DNA from: Pseudomonas sp. S31 | GTDB lineage: Bacteria > Pseudomonadota > Gammaproteobacteria > Pseudomonadales > Pseudomonadaceae | DNA: 64,000 nt | Direction: 5' to 3' | Assembly (NCBI RefSeq): GCF_016648105.1 | Contig: NZ_JACVVE010000026.1 | Location: forward strand, 1 to 64,000 | Shown here: positions 25,542 through 34,358 of the stretch, in pieces | Layout of the letters: each line of letters starts with the position of its first letter | Numbering within the stretch: the first letter of the stretch is position 1 | Translations under genes and position numbers: made by a program | Notes under the pieces: model-generated | What the model was told of the DNA's origin: nothing | Databases searched by the model: none | What the model saw: only the letters and a program-made list of their open reading frames with translations

Positions 25542-25862
25542 ATGATCCGCATTCGTCCGCTTTCGCTCGGCCTTGCCCTGGCCTTGGGTCTGACCTCGGC
25601 GGCCAGCTTCGCCGCTGCCACCGACAGCACCGACACCCGCACGCCTGCTACCCAGTCGAGCGACCCTACTCCAGGCAAGACCGCAGGTGACGGCAGCAGC
25701 GTCAACACTCCGGGCGGTACCGGCGACAACGACAGCGCCGACACTGGCAGCGACAACGATGGCGCCGATGGTGCTGCCGGTGGCTCCAACAGCACGGGCG
25801 AAGCCACCGGCAGCGGCGCTGGCGCTTCGGGCGGGACCGCCGAGGATCAGGACAGCCGCTGA
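25542..25862 (+). CDS. Small secreted Ser/Gly/Asp/Thr-rich acidic protein
   Basis: 106-residue protein. A signal peptide (MIRIRPLSLGLALALGLTSAASFAA) is followed by about 80 residues of low complexity, dominated by Asp, Gly, Ser, Thr and Ala, without Cys, Trp or Tyr; it should be strongly acidic and disordered. The ATG has a GGAGA ribosome site at good spacing. Function unknown. Similar low-complexity exported peptides are common orphan genes in Pseudomonas. It precedes a PEBP-like gene by 51 bases and may be co-transcribed. Confidence 0.75.
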   Translation: MIRIRPLSLGLALALGLTSAASFAAATDSTDTRTPATQSSDPTPGKTAGDGSSVNTPGGTGDNDSADTGSDNDGADGAAGGSNSTGEATGSGAGASGGTAEDQDSR

Positions 25863-25913
25863 GGCGGCTGGTCTACACTGCGGCTCGACGCTCAATAGCC
25901 GCAAGGAACCGCC

Positions 25914-26477
25914 ATGAACCTCAAGCCCTGGCTACTCGCCGCCCTGCTGCCCTGCGGGGCAATGGCGGCGAATTTTGATGAAGACACCTCTGCCGGCGCC
26001 TTGTCGATCAGTTCGACCTCGTTCACCGATGGTGGCACCATCGGCCTGGCGCAGGTGGGGCCGGACCCGGCGTGCGGCAGTGGCCAGGAGTTGTCGCCGC
26101 AATTGAGCTGGAAGAACCCACCGCAAGGCACCCGCTCGCTGGCGCTGGTGATGTTCGACCCGGACGGCGGCAAGGGGTTGGGGGTGGTGCACTGGATCGC
26201 CTACAACATCGACCCAGATGTGGACGGGTTGACCGAAGGGGCTGCGGGGCAAACCTCGCAGGTCGCCACGGTGGGGCGTAATTCACGTGGCACCCTGGCC
26301 TACCGTGGGCCCTGCCCGCCGGCTGGCGACAATCCGCACCATTACTCACTGACCTTGATCGCCACCGACCTGGAACCTGGGAAGTTGCCTGAGGGACTGG
26401 ATCGTCAGGGGTTGCTGGAGCTGTTGCAAGGGCATGCCTTGGCGGCTCAGAGCCTGGTGGGGCGGTACGGGCATTGA
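25914..26477 (+). CDS. YbhB/YbcL family (PEBP-like) protein, exported
   Basis: 187-residue phosphatidylethanolamine-binding-protein-like fold. A signal peptide (MNLKPWLLAALLPCGAMAA) precedes the domain; the ligand-pocket motifs are clear: MFDPDGGKGLGVVHWIAYNI (the DPD and HW elements, near residues 84-103) and GPCPPAGDNPHHYSLTLIATDL. Bacterial members have no settled role; binding of a small anionic ligand is assumed from the fold. Two Cys near residues 44 and 128 could form a disulfide in the periplasm. Confidence 0.92.
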   Translation: MNLKPWLLAALLPCGAMAANFDEDTSAGALSISSTSFTDGGTIGLAQVGPDPACGSGQELSPQLSWKNPPQGTRSLALVMFDPDGGKGLGVVHWIAYNIDPDVDGLTEGAAGQTSQVATVGRNSRGTLAYRGPCPPAGDNPHHYSLTLIATDLEPGKLPEGLDRQGLLELLQGHALAAQSLVGRYGH

Positions 26478-26507
26478 TTGGTTGTGCCTGGCCCAGGCTG
26501 CGCCTGG

Positions 26508-26590
26508 GTTCGCGGGTAAACCCGCTCCTACAGGAGCACCGATGCCTGTAGGAGCGGGTTTACCCGCGAACCCGGGCACAGCCCGGGCCA
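26508..26590. repeat. Inverted REP pair
   Basis: Facing REP copies at 26508-26534 and 26545-26571, followed by a cccgggcacagcccggg hairpin. It lies between the convergent PEBP-like and LysR genes and may serve both as a transcription end. Confidence 0.9.
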
Positions 26591-26612
26591 CGCGCCTCAG
26601 GTCTTGCCTGCT

Positions 26613-27545
26613 TTACCGCCAATACCGCTTATCGTCCACCAACTGCTCATGGGCCAGGAACAACGCCGGTAGCTGCTCCTTGAGGTAATCGATCCAGGTC
26701 CGCACCTTGGCATCCAGGTAATGCCGCGACGGGTAGATCGCATACAGCATGCTCTCGCGCAGCCGGTACGGTGCCAGCAACCTGCACAGACGCCCCTGCT
26801 CGATGGCCTGGCTGGCGGTATAGAACGGCAACAGCCCGATGCCCATGCCCAGCTCGCTGGCCTTGAGCATGGCGTCGGCCACGTTGGTCAGGAAGCTGTC
26901 ATGCGGGGCGATCACGCACTGGTCGACGCCCTGGGGGAATACCCAGTCACCCTCGTACATCGGGTAGGCCATGCGCAGGCAGCGATGGTCGTGCAAGTCT
27001 TCGGGACGCTCCGGCACGCCATGGGCATCCAGGTAGCTGGGCGCCGCGCAAGGGATGCTGAAGATGTTGCCAAGCGGCACCGCGATCAGCTGCGAGTCGG
27101 GCAACGCCTCGTCCACCGTGATCACCACATCGTGCCCTTCGGCCAGCGGGTCGGGGTTGCGCTGCGACAGCGTCAGCTCGACCACCACCTCCGGGCACAG
27201 TGCGTTGTACCCGGCCACCAGCGGCATCAGCAACATGCCCAGGCCATGTGGACAGTGCAGGCGCAGGCGGCCACGGGGCGTGAGATGCGCGCCGCGGGCC
27301 TCGTCCATGGCCTCGTCGGTCAGCAGCATGATCTGCCGCGCCCGCTCGAGGAACCGCTCCCCCGCCTCGCTCATGCGCAGGCGCCGGGTGGTGCGGTGCA
27401 GCAGACGCGTCTGCAACTGGTTCTCCAGTTCGGCAACGATCCGAGAGACCTGCGCAGCAGAGATATCCAGGGCATTGGCGGCCGCCGCGAAACTGCCACA
27501 TTCGACAACCCGAGCGAAGGTGCGCATGGCGTGCAACATATCCAT
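26613..27545 (-). CDS. LysR-family transcriptional regulator
   Basis: 310-residue LysR regulator of the large group close to DmlR/AaeR. The helix-turn-helix is in residues 5-65 (FARVVECGSFAAAANALDISAAQVSRIVAELE) followed by RLLHRTTRRLRMSEAG; the effector domain spans about 90-295. It is divergent from the DUF2790 gene across 120 bases. No catabolic genes adjoin it, so the target is unknown. Confidence 0.9.
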   Translation of the reverse strand: MDMLHAMRTFARVVECGSFAAAANALDISAAQVSRIVAELENQLQTRLLHRTTRRLRMSEAGERFLERARQIMLLTDEAMDEARGAHLTPRGRLRLHCPHGLGMLLMPLVAGYNALCPEVVVELTLSQRNPDPLAEGHDVVITVDEALPDSQLIAVPLGNIFSIPCAAPSYLDAHGVPERPEDLHDHRCLRMAYPMYEGDWVFPQGVDQCVIAPHDSFLTNVADAMLKASELGMGIGLLPFYTASQAIEQGRLCRLLAPYRLRESMLYAIYPSRHYLDAKVRTWIDYLKEQLPALFLAHEQLVDDKRYWR

Positions 27546-27665
27546 CAGGCCGGAATCCTCTTGTCATTCATACGCCAAAGGCAGGAATCTATCACGGCAA
27601 AGCCCATTTATTGAGGATCACCAATGAATACATCATAAGACACACACAAAGAAAAGGAGCCAGTC

Positions 27666-27932
27666 ATGAAACGTTCGATCGTTGTTATCGCCCTTTCGGC
27701 CACCCTCGCCTCGTTCGGCGCCTTCGCTGCCGGGTCCGCGACCCAGCCGGCCGAAGCCAGCAGCACCTACCAGTACGGCATGCCCGTGGATGTGGCCAAG
27801 GTAGTCTCCATTACGCCCGACAGCACCGCCGCCGATTGCGAAGTGGGCACCTCGCACATGGTCTACGTGGACCACCAGGGTGAAACCCACGAAATCGCCT
27901 ATCAGGAAATGGGTAACTGCTCGCGCCTGTAA
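27666..27932 (+). CDS. DUF2790 family small exported protein
   Basis: 88-residue protein with a signal peptide (MKRSIVVIALSATLASFGAFA) and a mature domain showing the DUF2790 pattern: YQYGMPVDVAKVVSI, a first Cys in ADCEVGTSHMVYVDHQG, and a terminal MGNCSRL with the second Cys. The two Cys probably pair. Pseudomonas genomes carry several such proteins; the function is not established, though some are metal-responsive. It ends one base before the convergent trmK stop. Confidence 0.88.
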   Translation: MKRSIVVIALSATLASFGAFAAGSATQPAEASSTYQYGMPVDVAKVVSITPDSTAADCEVGTSHMVYVDHQGETHEIAYQEMGNCSRL

Positions 27933-27933
27933 C

Positions 27934-28629
27934 TCAGGCCAGCACCTCTTCGATCCAACTGACCTGCCGCTCGAACTCGCGGATCTTGTGTTCCGGAACC
28001 GCTTCCCGGGCACGCTGGAAGTTCGCCAGGGTCTGTTGTTTCTGCCGCAGCATGCGCTGCCATTTGTTCAAGAACGCAGGGCTGCGCTGGCGCAGCAAGA
28101 CCGGTCCGAAATACAGCTCCTGCGCGCTGTAGGCCTCCCCCTCGCCAGGCTCGGCGACCATGATCTCGTAATCGAAACGGTGTTCGCGCAGCAGCTCTTC
28201 GCTGACGATGCGGTAGCCGTTTGCCGCCAGCCACTCACGCAATTCGCGCTCATCGCCATTGGGCTGCAGGATCAGCCGCTCACGCCCGGACAGGTATTGG
28301 CGACCACGTTCGAGGATGTCACGAATGGTCTGGCCGCCCATGCCGCAGAACGTGATGACGGTAATCCGGTCACCCGCCTCGATCGCCGCCAAACCGTCGG
28401 CCAGGCGTACTTCGACACTGGCCTCGAGGCCGTTCTCGCGCACCGTGCGTTGAGCCGCAGCGAATGGCGTGTGCGCCACTTCACCGGCCACCCCGGCCTC
28501 GATCACCCCACGCAGGCGCAAGGCCACCGGCAGGTAGCCGTGGTCCGAGCCGATGTCGGCCAGACGTGCGCCCTGTGGCACGTGCGCCGCTACACGCTCC
28601 AGGCGCATCGACAATCTCTTTTCGTTCAA
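27934..28629 (-). CDS. trmK: tRNA (adenine-N1)-methyltransferase, TrmK family
   Basis: 231-residue SAM-dependent methyltransferase of the TrmK family, which methylates N1 of adenine 22 in tRNA in Gram-positive bacteria. Motifs: LADIGSDHGYLPVAL (SAM-binding loop, near residues 24-38), TFCGMGGQTIRDIL and ILQPNGDERELREWLAANGY, then a C-terminal coiled coil of about 60 residues. The start is set at a TTG (28629), giving MNEKRLSMRLERVA, because AAGGGG lies six bases upstream and the peptide fits the family N-terminus; an ATG seven codons later lacks a ribosome site. Whether pseudomonad tRNAs carry this modification is not something I can confirm. Confidence 0.85.
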   Translation of the reverse strand: MNEKRLSMRLERVAAHVPQGARLADIGSDHGYLPVALRLRGVIEAGVAGEVAHTPFAAAQRTVRENGLEASVEVRLADGLAAIEAGDRITVITFCGMGGQTIRDILERGRQYLSGRERLILQPNGDERELREWLAANGYRIVSEELLREHRFDYEIMVAEPGEGEAYSAQELYFGPVLLRQRSPAFLNKWQRMLRQKQQTLANFQRAREAVPEHKIREFERQVSWIEEVLA

Positions 28630-28753
28630 GGTAAGCCCCTTACTGCGGAATCGGCGCGATTCTGCCGTTCGCAGGGCGCCATGACAATGCTCGACCCACC
28701 CGCTACGCTCGCGTAGGCTTGCACTTTTCCCACGTCGCAAGGCAAAACGACCC

Positions 28754-29134
28754 ATGGCAAACGCAGATATCACCTTCACGCCCGACTCCGACACCGAGTC
28801 CATCTCTTCCGACGTCGCCGAATTCAATGGCGTGCTGGTCACCACCCAGGTCCCGATCCGCGCCGATGGCAGCCTGGAGCTGGGCGACATCGTCACCCAG
28901 TGCGAATGCACCCTGCAGGCCCTCAAGGATGCCCTGGAAAAAGCCGGCAGCAGCATGGACCGCGTACTCCACCTGACCATCTACCTCACCGACATGGCCG
29001 ACCGCCCGGCCTTCAACGAGGTGTACCAGCGTTTCTTCAGCAAGCCGTGGCCAGTGCGCGCCGCCGTTGGCGTGGCCTCGTTGGCCTATGAAGGGATGCG
29101 AGTGGAAGTGACCGCGATGGCGGCCAAGGCCTGA
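28754..29134 (+). CDS. Rid (YjgF/YER057c/UK114) family protein
   Basis: 126-residue Rid-family protein, expected to be a cytosolic trimer. The family core is clear (VTQCECTLQALKDALEKAGSSMDRVLHLTIYLTDM, near residues 46-80, and RVEVTAMA at the end). The loop where RidA proper has the catalytic Arg (ARLPK) reads ASLAYEG here, so enamine/imine deaminase activity of the RidA type is doubtful; it belongs to one of the other Rid subfamilies. It starts in the 124-base gap divergent from trmK and is followed 36 bases later by a TonB receptor gene. Confidence 0.9.
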   Translation: MANADITFTPDSDTESISSDVAEFNGVLVTTQVPIRADGSLELGDIVTQCECTLQALKDALEKAGSSMDRVLHLTIYLTDMADRPAFNEVYQRFFSKPWPVRAAVGVASLAYEGMRVEVTAMAAKA

Positions 29135-29170
29135 TCCGACTCCAGGAACGCTGCACGCGCAGGACGCCCG

Positions 29171-31291
29171 ATGCCCGATACCTTTCCCTACCGCAAGGCG
29201 CTGGCCGCCTTGCTCCCCGGCCTGGGCCTGTGCTCGCCGGCCCAGGCTGAACCCGCGAGCAGTTTCCAGTTGCTCGAGCCGGTGGTGATCACCGGCACCT
29301 ACGTGCCCAACCCGACCTTCGACCTGCCGTACTCGATCGATACGGTCGACCGTGCGCAGATCGCCGACGGCCAGCTGGGCGTGAACCTTTCCGAGGCGCT
29401 CAACCGGGTGCCGGGGCTGGTGGTGCAGAACCGCCAGAACTACGCCCAGGACCTGCAGATTTCATCGCGCGGCTACGGCGCCCGCTCGGCGTTCGGCATC
29501 CGTGGCATCAAGCTGCTCAGTGACGGCATCCCGGCCAGCACGCCGGATGGGCAGGGCCAGGCAGCGTCGCTCAACCTCGATGTGGCCGACCGCATCGAGG
29601 TGCTGCGCGGCCCGGCCTCGGCCATCTATGGCAGCAACGCCGGCGGTGTGATCCAGATGTTCTCCCGCGACGGCTCCGGCCCACCCAAGGTCGGCGCAGA
29701 AACCACCTTCGGCAGCGACGGGTTCAACAAGAACCACGTGTACAGCGAAGGCGGCGATGACCAGGCCGGGTTCCTGGTGGATGCTTCGCGCATGGACACC
29801 GATGGTTACCGCGACCACAGTTCGGCCCGCCGCGACCAGACCTTCGCCAAGGTGCATGTGCGGCCCGACGAGGACAGCCGGCTGGCGCTGATTCTGAGTA
29901 CGCTGGAGCAGAATGGCACCGAGGATCCGCTGGGGCAGACCTGGGACGCGTACAAACATGATCCAAGGTCGGTGTCTGCGGCAGCCGAAACTTACAATAC
30001 CCGAAAGAGTATCCACCACCAGCAATTGGGTATGAACTACGAGCGTTCGTTTGGGGATGCGACACTTCAGTTCAATTTGTATGCCGGTAAGCGCAGCGTG
30101 ATCCAGTATCTATCCATTCCGAGGTTCACGCAGAACGGACGCCCCAACCCCGCCAACGAGCGCGGCGGTGGCGTGGTCGACTTCGACCGCGAATTCCATG
30201 GCGGCACCTTGCGCTGGATCCAGCCCGTCACCGCCGCGCCCGGCAACCTCACCGTGACCGTCGGCGCCGACTACGATCGCAGCAGCGACGACCGCCGTGG
30301 CTACCAGAACTTCAGCGGCGACACGCTGGGCGTCAAGGGCGAACTGCGGCGCAAGGAAAAGGACACTGCCACCAGCCTCGACCCCTATGTCCAGGCCCAT
30401 TGGGAACTGGACCGCTGGACCGTGGATGCGGGCCTGCGCCACAGCACCATGGAAATGGAAGTCGATGACCATTACCTGGCCAATGGCGACTCCAGCGGTT
30501 CGAAGAAGTACCAACGCACCACCCCGACCCTGTCGGTGATGTACGCCTTCACCCCTGACCTGCACGGCTACATCAGTGCCGGCAAGGCTTTCGAAACCCC
30601 GACCCAGGCCGAAATGGCCTATGCGCCGGGTGCGGTGGAAGGTTTCAACTTTGGCCTGGATCCGGCCACCAGCACCCAGTACGAGCTTGGCCTGAAGGCC
30701 CGGACGGATGAACGCACGCGGATCAACGCCGCGATCTTCGAGATTCGCACCAAGGACGAGATCGTCGTGGCGGCATCGGAGGGTGGTCGCACCAGCTACC
30801 GCAACGCCGGCAAGACGCTGCGCCGCGGCTTCGAGCTGAGCGTGCAGCGCGAGTTGAACGCTCAGTGGCAGGCCAACCTGGCCTACACCGTGCTCGACGC
30901 CACCTATGACGAGGCGTTCAGCCAGGGCGGCACGACCATCGACAAGGGCAATCACCTGCCGGGTGTACCGCAGACCAGTCTGTTCGGCGAATTGATCTGG
31001 AAGCCGCGCGATGGCATCAGCATGGGGCTGGAGGGGCAGTACCGGAGCAAGGTGTATGTCGAGGACACCAACGACCAGCACATCGCGCCGAGCTATGCGG
31101 TGTTCAACTGGCGTACCCGTTTCGAGCAGCACTACGGGCCGTGGACGTTCCACCAACTGGTGCGGCTGGACAACCTGCTGGACCGGCAGTACGTCGGCTC
31201 GGTGATCGTCGGCGACAGCAACGGGCGCTATTACGAAGCGGCACCGGGGCGGTCGTGGTATGCGGGGGCTGGGCTGGAGTATCAGTTCTGA
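29171..31291 (+). CDS. TonB-dependent outer-membrane receptor
   Basis: 706-residue receptor. Signal peptide to about residue 26 (CSPAQA), TonB box-like EPVVITGT, plug domain (LSEALNRVPGLVVQNRQNYAQDLQISSRGYGARSAFGIRG with the RVPGL and RG marks, and VEVLRGPASAIYGSNAGGVI), then a barrel ending in YAGAGLEYQF with the terminal Phe. It resembles siderophore- or metal-type receptors rather than the Caulobacter-type one at 7946. No Fur-box-like sequence was seen just upstream, where the Rid gene lies, so it may be read through from that gene. Ligand unknown. Confidence 0.9.
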   Translation: MPDTFPYRKALAALLPGLGLCSPAQAEPASSFQLLEPVVITGTYVPNPTFDLPYSIDTVDRAQIADGQLGVNLSEALNRVPGLVVQNRQNYAQDLQISSRGYGARSAFGIRGIKLLSDGIPASTPDGQGQAASLNLDVADRIEVLRGPASAIYGSNAGGVIQMFSRDGSGPPKVGAETTFGSDGFNKNHVYSEGGDDQAGFLVDASRMDTDGYRDHSSARRDQTFAKVHVRPDEDSRLALILSTLEQNGTEDPLGQTWDAYKHDPRSVSAAAETYNTRKSIHHQQLGMNYERSFGDATLQFNLYAGKRSVIQYLSIPRFTQNGRPNPANERGGGVVDFDREFHGGTLRWIQPVTAAPGNLTVTVGADYDRSSDDRRGYQNFSGDTLGVKGELRRKEKDTATSLDPYVQAHWELDRWTVDAGLRHSTMEMEVDDHYLANGDSSGSKKYQRTTPTLSVMYAFTPDLHGYISAGKAFETPTQAEMAYAPGAVEGFNFGLDPATSTQYELGLKARTDERTRINAAIFEIRTKDEIVVAASEGGRTSYRNAGKTLRRGFELSVQRELNAQWQANLAYTVLDATYDEAFSQGGTTIDKGNHLPGVPQTSLFGELIWKPRDGISMGLEGQYRSKVYVEDTNDQHIAPSYAVFNWRTRFEQHYGPWTFHQLVRLDNLLDRQYVGSVIVGDSNGRYYEAAPGRSWYAGAGLEYQF

Positions 31292-31326
31292 TGCGGGGGC
31301 GCTGTGCGCCCCCAGCCATCCCGAAT

Positions 31327-31647
31327 CTAACGCCGTACTTCCATCCGCAACAACGCCGCACCCAGACACTTGCCATGGGCATCCAGCGCCAGCGAGCGCG
31401 TCACCCCGCCCCGCAATAACCCCGGCAAGACGAAGTTGAGCGCTTGCAACTGCGGCATCTCATAACGCCGTACCGGCCCCGCACTGGCATCGCGCAAATG
31501 GGCGAACCACGCCTCGACCTTCTCCGCCGTCACCTCGCGCACCAGCACCGCATAGTCTTCCGAGCGATAGGCAATCAGCGAAATGTTCGAGGTATCGCCC
31601 TTGTCCCCGGTACGGGTATGGGCAATCTCATGCAAGGTAACGGTCAT
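31327..31647 (-). CDS. AtuA C-terminal-like (ferredoxin-fold) small protein
   Basis: 106-residue protein matching the domain found at the C-terminus of larger AtuA-family proteins: TLHEIAHTRTGDKGDTSNISLIAY at the N-terminus is the family signature. Here it is a separate gene whose ATG (31647, with a GGAGG ribosome site) overlaps the stop of the DUF1446/AtuA gene by 4 bases, so the two chains are made together and likely associate. AtuA-type proteins occur in acyclic terpene (citronellol/geraniol) operons, but their reaction is not known to me and this operon has no other terpene genes. Confidence 0.85.
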   Translation of the reverse strand: MTVTLHEIAHTRTGDKGDTSNISLIAYRSEDYAVLVREVTAEKVEAWFAHLRDASAGPVRRYEMPQLQALNFVLPGLLRGGVTRSLALDAHGKCLGAALLRMEVRR

Positions 31648-32990
31648 GGGCAAACCTCCAGGTGAACATGGGGAGTGGCGAACTCGCGGGGCAGGTACAG
31701 GCTCGCCACGGCCAGCACTTCACGCACCTGGCGGGTGGCGCCACCGCCACCGGCCGGGCCGTTGGTGTAGAGGGTCTCCACTTCGTTGGCCAAGGCCTGG
31801 GCGGCAGCCCGCGTCGCACAGCGCCCGGCCACCCGCAAGCGAACCTCCCAAGGCTCGCCGGGCTGGCCGAAAGTACTGCCATGCAATGAGTCAACGCCCA
31901 TCAGCTCGCAGCGCAACTCCTCGAGCGGCACCCCGGTGATGGCCAGGCGCTGCTCGACGATCTGCCCGGCCAGGCGAGCACGGGCCACGGCATTGGGGCC
32001 ACCGTAGGAAATCTGCCCCTCACCGATCCAACCGTCGCGATAGCCCACGGTCACCTTCAACTGCTCCGGCCGCTGGGTCCCGGTGGCGCCACTGACCTGT
32101 ACCGAATCGGGGCTCTGCAAGGCAAAGTGCACAGCGGAAAAGTCGGCCACCACATCGGGGGTCAGGTAGCAGCGCGGATCGTGTACCTCGTACAGCAACT
32201 GCTCGGTACAAGTCGCCACATCGATGCGCCCGCCACTACCCGCTACCTTGGTGATACGCGCCAGTCCATCGGCATCGATCTCGGCGAGCGGGAAACCCAA
32301 CCGTGCGAGGTCCGGGACATCCTTCACCCCGGGATCGGCAAAATAACCACCGCTGACCTGCCCGGCGCATTCGAGCAGGTGCCCGGTAAGCGTGCCGCGG
32401 CCCCGCCGCTGCCAGTCGTCCGCCGCCCAACCGAAGGCATGCAGCTGTGGCGCGAGGAACAACGAAGGGTCGGCGACTCGCCCGGTGATCACCACATCGG
32501 CATCCAGCGCCAGGGCCTGGAGAATGCCTTCCACGCCCAGGTAGGCATTGGCCGAGACCATGCGTTCGCCCAGGGCCCCGATGCTCAGGCCGTTGTCCAG
32601 TTGCCAGTGCGGATGCTGGCGCAGCACGGCGAGCACATCATCGCCCTCCACCGCCGCCACCTTGAGGCCATGCAAGCCGAGCTCGGCGGCGATCGCCAGC
32701 ACCTGGCGGGCTGCGGCGCGCGGGTTGGCGGCGCCCATGTTGCTGATGATCCGCAAGCGCCGCTGGCCCTGGCGGATGAAGGGCAACACGGCGCGCATGC
32801 GCGTGGCCAACAAAGGGTCGAAGCCGGCTTCGGGATCGGCCAGGCGGGCTTGCTGGGCCAGAGCGATGGTGCGTTCGGCCAGGCATTCGAAAATCAGGTA
32901 GTCGAGCTGGCCGTCACGCGCCAACTCGATGGCAGGCTCCACGCGGTCGCCGGAGTAGCCGGCGCCAGCGCCGATGCGCAGGGTGTTCAT
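31644..32990 (-). CDS. AtuA-like family protein (DUF1446)
   Basis: 448-residue soluble protein of the DUF1446 family, whose namesake AtuA is encoded with acyclic-terpene catabolism genes. Features: IGAGAGYSGDRVEPAIELARDG at the N-terminus, ISNMGAANPRAAARQ, and DVVITGRVADPSLFLAPQ near residue 170. Start 32990 gives MNTLRIGAGAGYSGD, matching the family. It is between a CitMHS transporter gene (2-base gap upstream) and the split AtuA-C gene, so it probably acts on the acid that the transporter imports. Confidence 0.87.
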   Translation of the reverse strand: MNTLRIGAGAGYSGDRVEPAIELARDGQLDYLIFECLAERTIALAQQARLADPEAGFDPLLATRMRAVLPFIRQGQRRLRIISNMGAANPRAAARQVLAIAAELGLHGLKVAAVEGDDVLAVLRQHPHWQLDNGLSIGALGERMVSANAYLGVEGILQALALDADVVITGRVADPSLFLAPQLHAFGWAADDWQRRGRGTLTGHLLECAGQVSGGYFADPGVKDVPDLARLGFPLAEIDADGLARITKVAGSGGRIDVATCTEQLLYEVHDPRCYLTPDVVADFSAVHFALQSPDSVQVSGATGTQRPEQLKVTVGYRDGWIGEGQISYGGPNAVARARLAGQIVEQRLAITGVPLEELRCELMGVDSLHGSTFGQPGEPWEVRLRVAGRCATRAAAQALANEVETLYTNGPAGGGGATRQVREVLAVASLYLPREFATPHVHLEVCP

Positions 32991-32992
32991 CG

Positions 32993-34282
32993 TCAGAATA
33001 CTCCCAATGCCAGCGCGGTCAGGGTCATCAGCACCGACGCGGCAAACAGTAATGGCAGGGTGAAACGTTGGTGGTCGGCCAGCTCCAGCTTGCACAGGCC
33101 CACCAACAGGAAGGTGGCCGGCGTCAGCGGGCTGACCGGGAAGCCGGTGGTGTGCACGCCCAGCAGCGAGGCCTGGGCCACCTGCACGGGATCGACGCCC
33201 AGCGAGCGACCGACTTCGGCGATCACCGGCATGACGCCGAAGTAGAAGGAATCAGGATCGAACAGCAGGCTCAGCGGCATCGACACGAAGCCCACCAGCG
33301 CCGGGATCAGCTTGCCGTGCCCCGGCGGGATCTGCTGCACCGCCACCTCGGCCATGGCTTTGAGCATGCCGGTGCCCTGCATGATGCCGGTGAACACGCC
33401 CGCGGCCAGGAGGATGCTGGCCATGGTCAGCGCGGTCTTGGCGTGGGCATCGATGCGCTCGCGCTGATGATCGACACGCGGGTAGTTCAGGCACAACGCG
33501 GCCACGGTGCCGAGCATGAACATCACCACCGGGTCGACCCAGCCGGCGATCATCACGGCCATCACCAGCACCGTCAGCAACAGGTTCGGCCAGAACATGC
33601 GCGGGCGGCGCAATGCCTGTTCCTCGGCGCTCAGCACCCGCTGCGGTGCGGCGACGTCGCTGCCGGCATGCAGGCCCAGGCGCTTTTCCTCACGCCGGCC
33701 CAGCCACCAGGCACAGGCGAAGACGAAGGCCAGGCCCACCACCTGCACCGGGATCAATGGCTGGAACAGATCGGCCACCGGCACGTGCAAGGCCGCGGAC
33801 GAACGCAGCACCGGGCCGGTCCAGGGCAGGAAGTTGACCCCGGCGGCCATTGCCGCGACACAGGCCAGCACGCGCCGGTCGATGCCCAGGCGGGTATACA
33901 GCGGCAGCATCGCCGGCACCGTCACCAGAAAGGTCACCGCGCCCGAGCCATCGAGGTGCACCAGCAGCGCCAGCAGCGCGGTGCCGCAGACGATGCGCGT
34001 GGGCCGGGTACCCACGGCGCGCAGGATGCGGTCGATGATCGGGTCGAGCATGCCGGCGTCGGTCATCACGCCGAAGAACAGGATGGCGAAGATGAACATG
34101 CCCACCACGGGGGCGACGTTCTTGATACCGGTGAGGATGAACCCGCTGGTTTGCAGGCCGAAGCCGGCCAACAGAGCGGCGACCACGGGGAAGGCGATCA
34201 ACGCCACCAAGGGCGAGATGCGTTTGCTCATCACCGCGACGAGCAGGGACAGGATGGTAATGACGCCGTAGAGGGCGAGCAT
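32993..34282 (-). CDS. CitMHS-family citrate/divalent-cation symporter
   Basis: 429-residue membrane protein of the CitMHS family (metal-citrate:H+ symporters). About 12 helices; SKRISPLVALIAFPVVAALLAGFG near the start, HLDGSGAVTFLVTVPAMLPLYTRLG near residue 105, and LLFDPDSFYFGVMPVIAEV near 345 are typical. ATG 34282 follows GGAGT. It is first in a three-gene operon with the two AtuA-like genes and divergent from a broken LysR gene, with a 14-base palindrome in between. A carboxylate related to citrate is the likely cargo, but the partner genes argue for something other than plain citrate. Confidence 0.9.
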   Translation of the reverse strand: MLALYGVITILSLLVAVMSKRISPLVALIAFPVVAALLAGFGLQTSGFILTGIKNVAPVVGMFIFAILFFGVMTDAGMLDPIIDRILRAVGTRPTRIVCGTALLALLVHLDGSGAVTFLVTVPAMLPLYTRLGIDRRVLACVAAMAAGVNFLPWTGPVLRSSAALHVPVADLFQPLIPVQVVGLAFVFACAWWLGRREEKRLGLHAGSDVAAPQRVLSAEEQALRRPRMFWPNLLLTVLVMAVMIAGWVDPVVMFMLGTVAALCLNYPRVDHQRERIDAHAKTALTMASILLAAGVFTGIMQGTGMLKAMAEVAVQQIPPGHGKLIPALVGFVSMPLSLLFDPDSFYFGVMPVIAEVGRSLGVDPVQVAQASLLGVHTTGFPVSPLTPATFLLVGLCKLELADHQRFTLPLLFAASVLMTLTALALGVF

Positions 34283-34344
34283 GGGCGACTCCAGCTTGTG
34301 TTTTTTGTTGTTGCCTGGAGTATCGGGAAGGCGCGGCTTGCGTG

Positions 34345-34358
34345 TAAATTGCAATTTA
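34345..34358. promoter_or_regulatory. Perfect palindrome in the CitMHS/LysR divergent promoter
   Basis: TAAATTGCAATTTA is a perfect 14-base palindrome, AT-rich in an otherwise GC-rich setting, 27 bases before the LysR start and 63 before the CitMHS start. This is the expected place and form (T-N11-A type) for the binding site of the divergent LysR regulator. Confidence 0.55.

Noticed and set aside
27934..28980. Longer TrmK reading frame starting near 28980
   Set aside because: The extra N-terminus overlaps the divergent Rid gene and has no family similarity; the TTG start with AAGGGG gives the family N-terminus.
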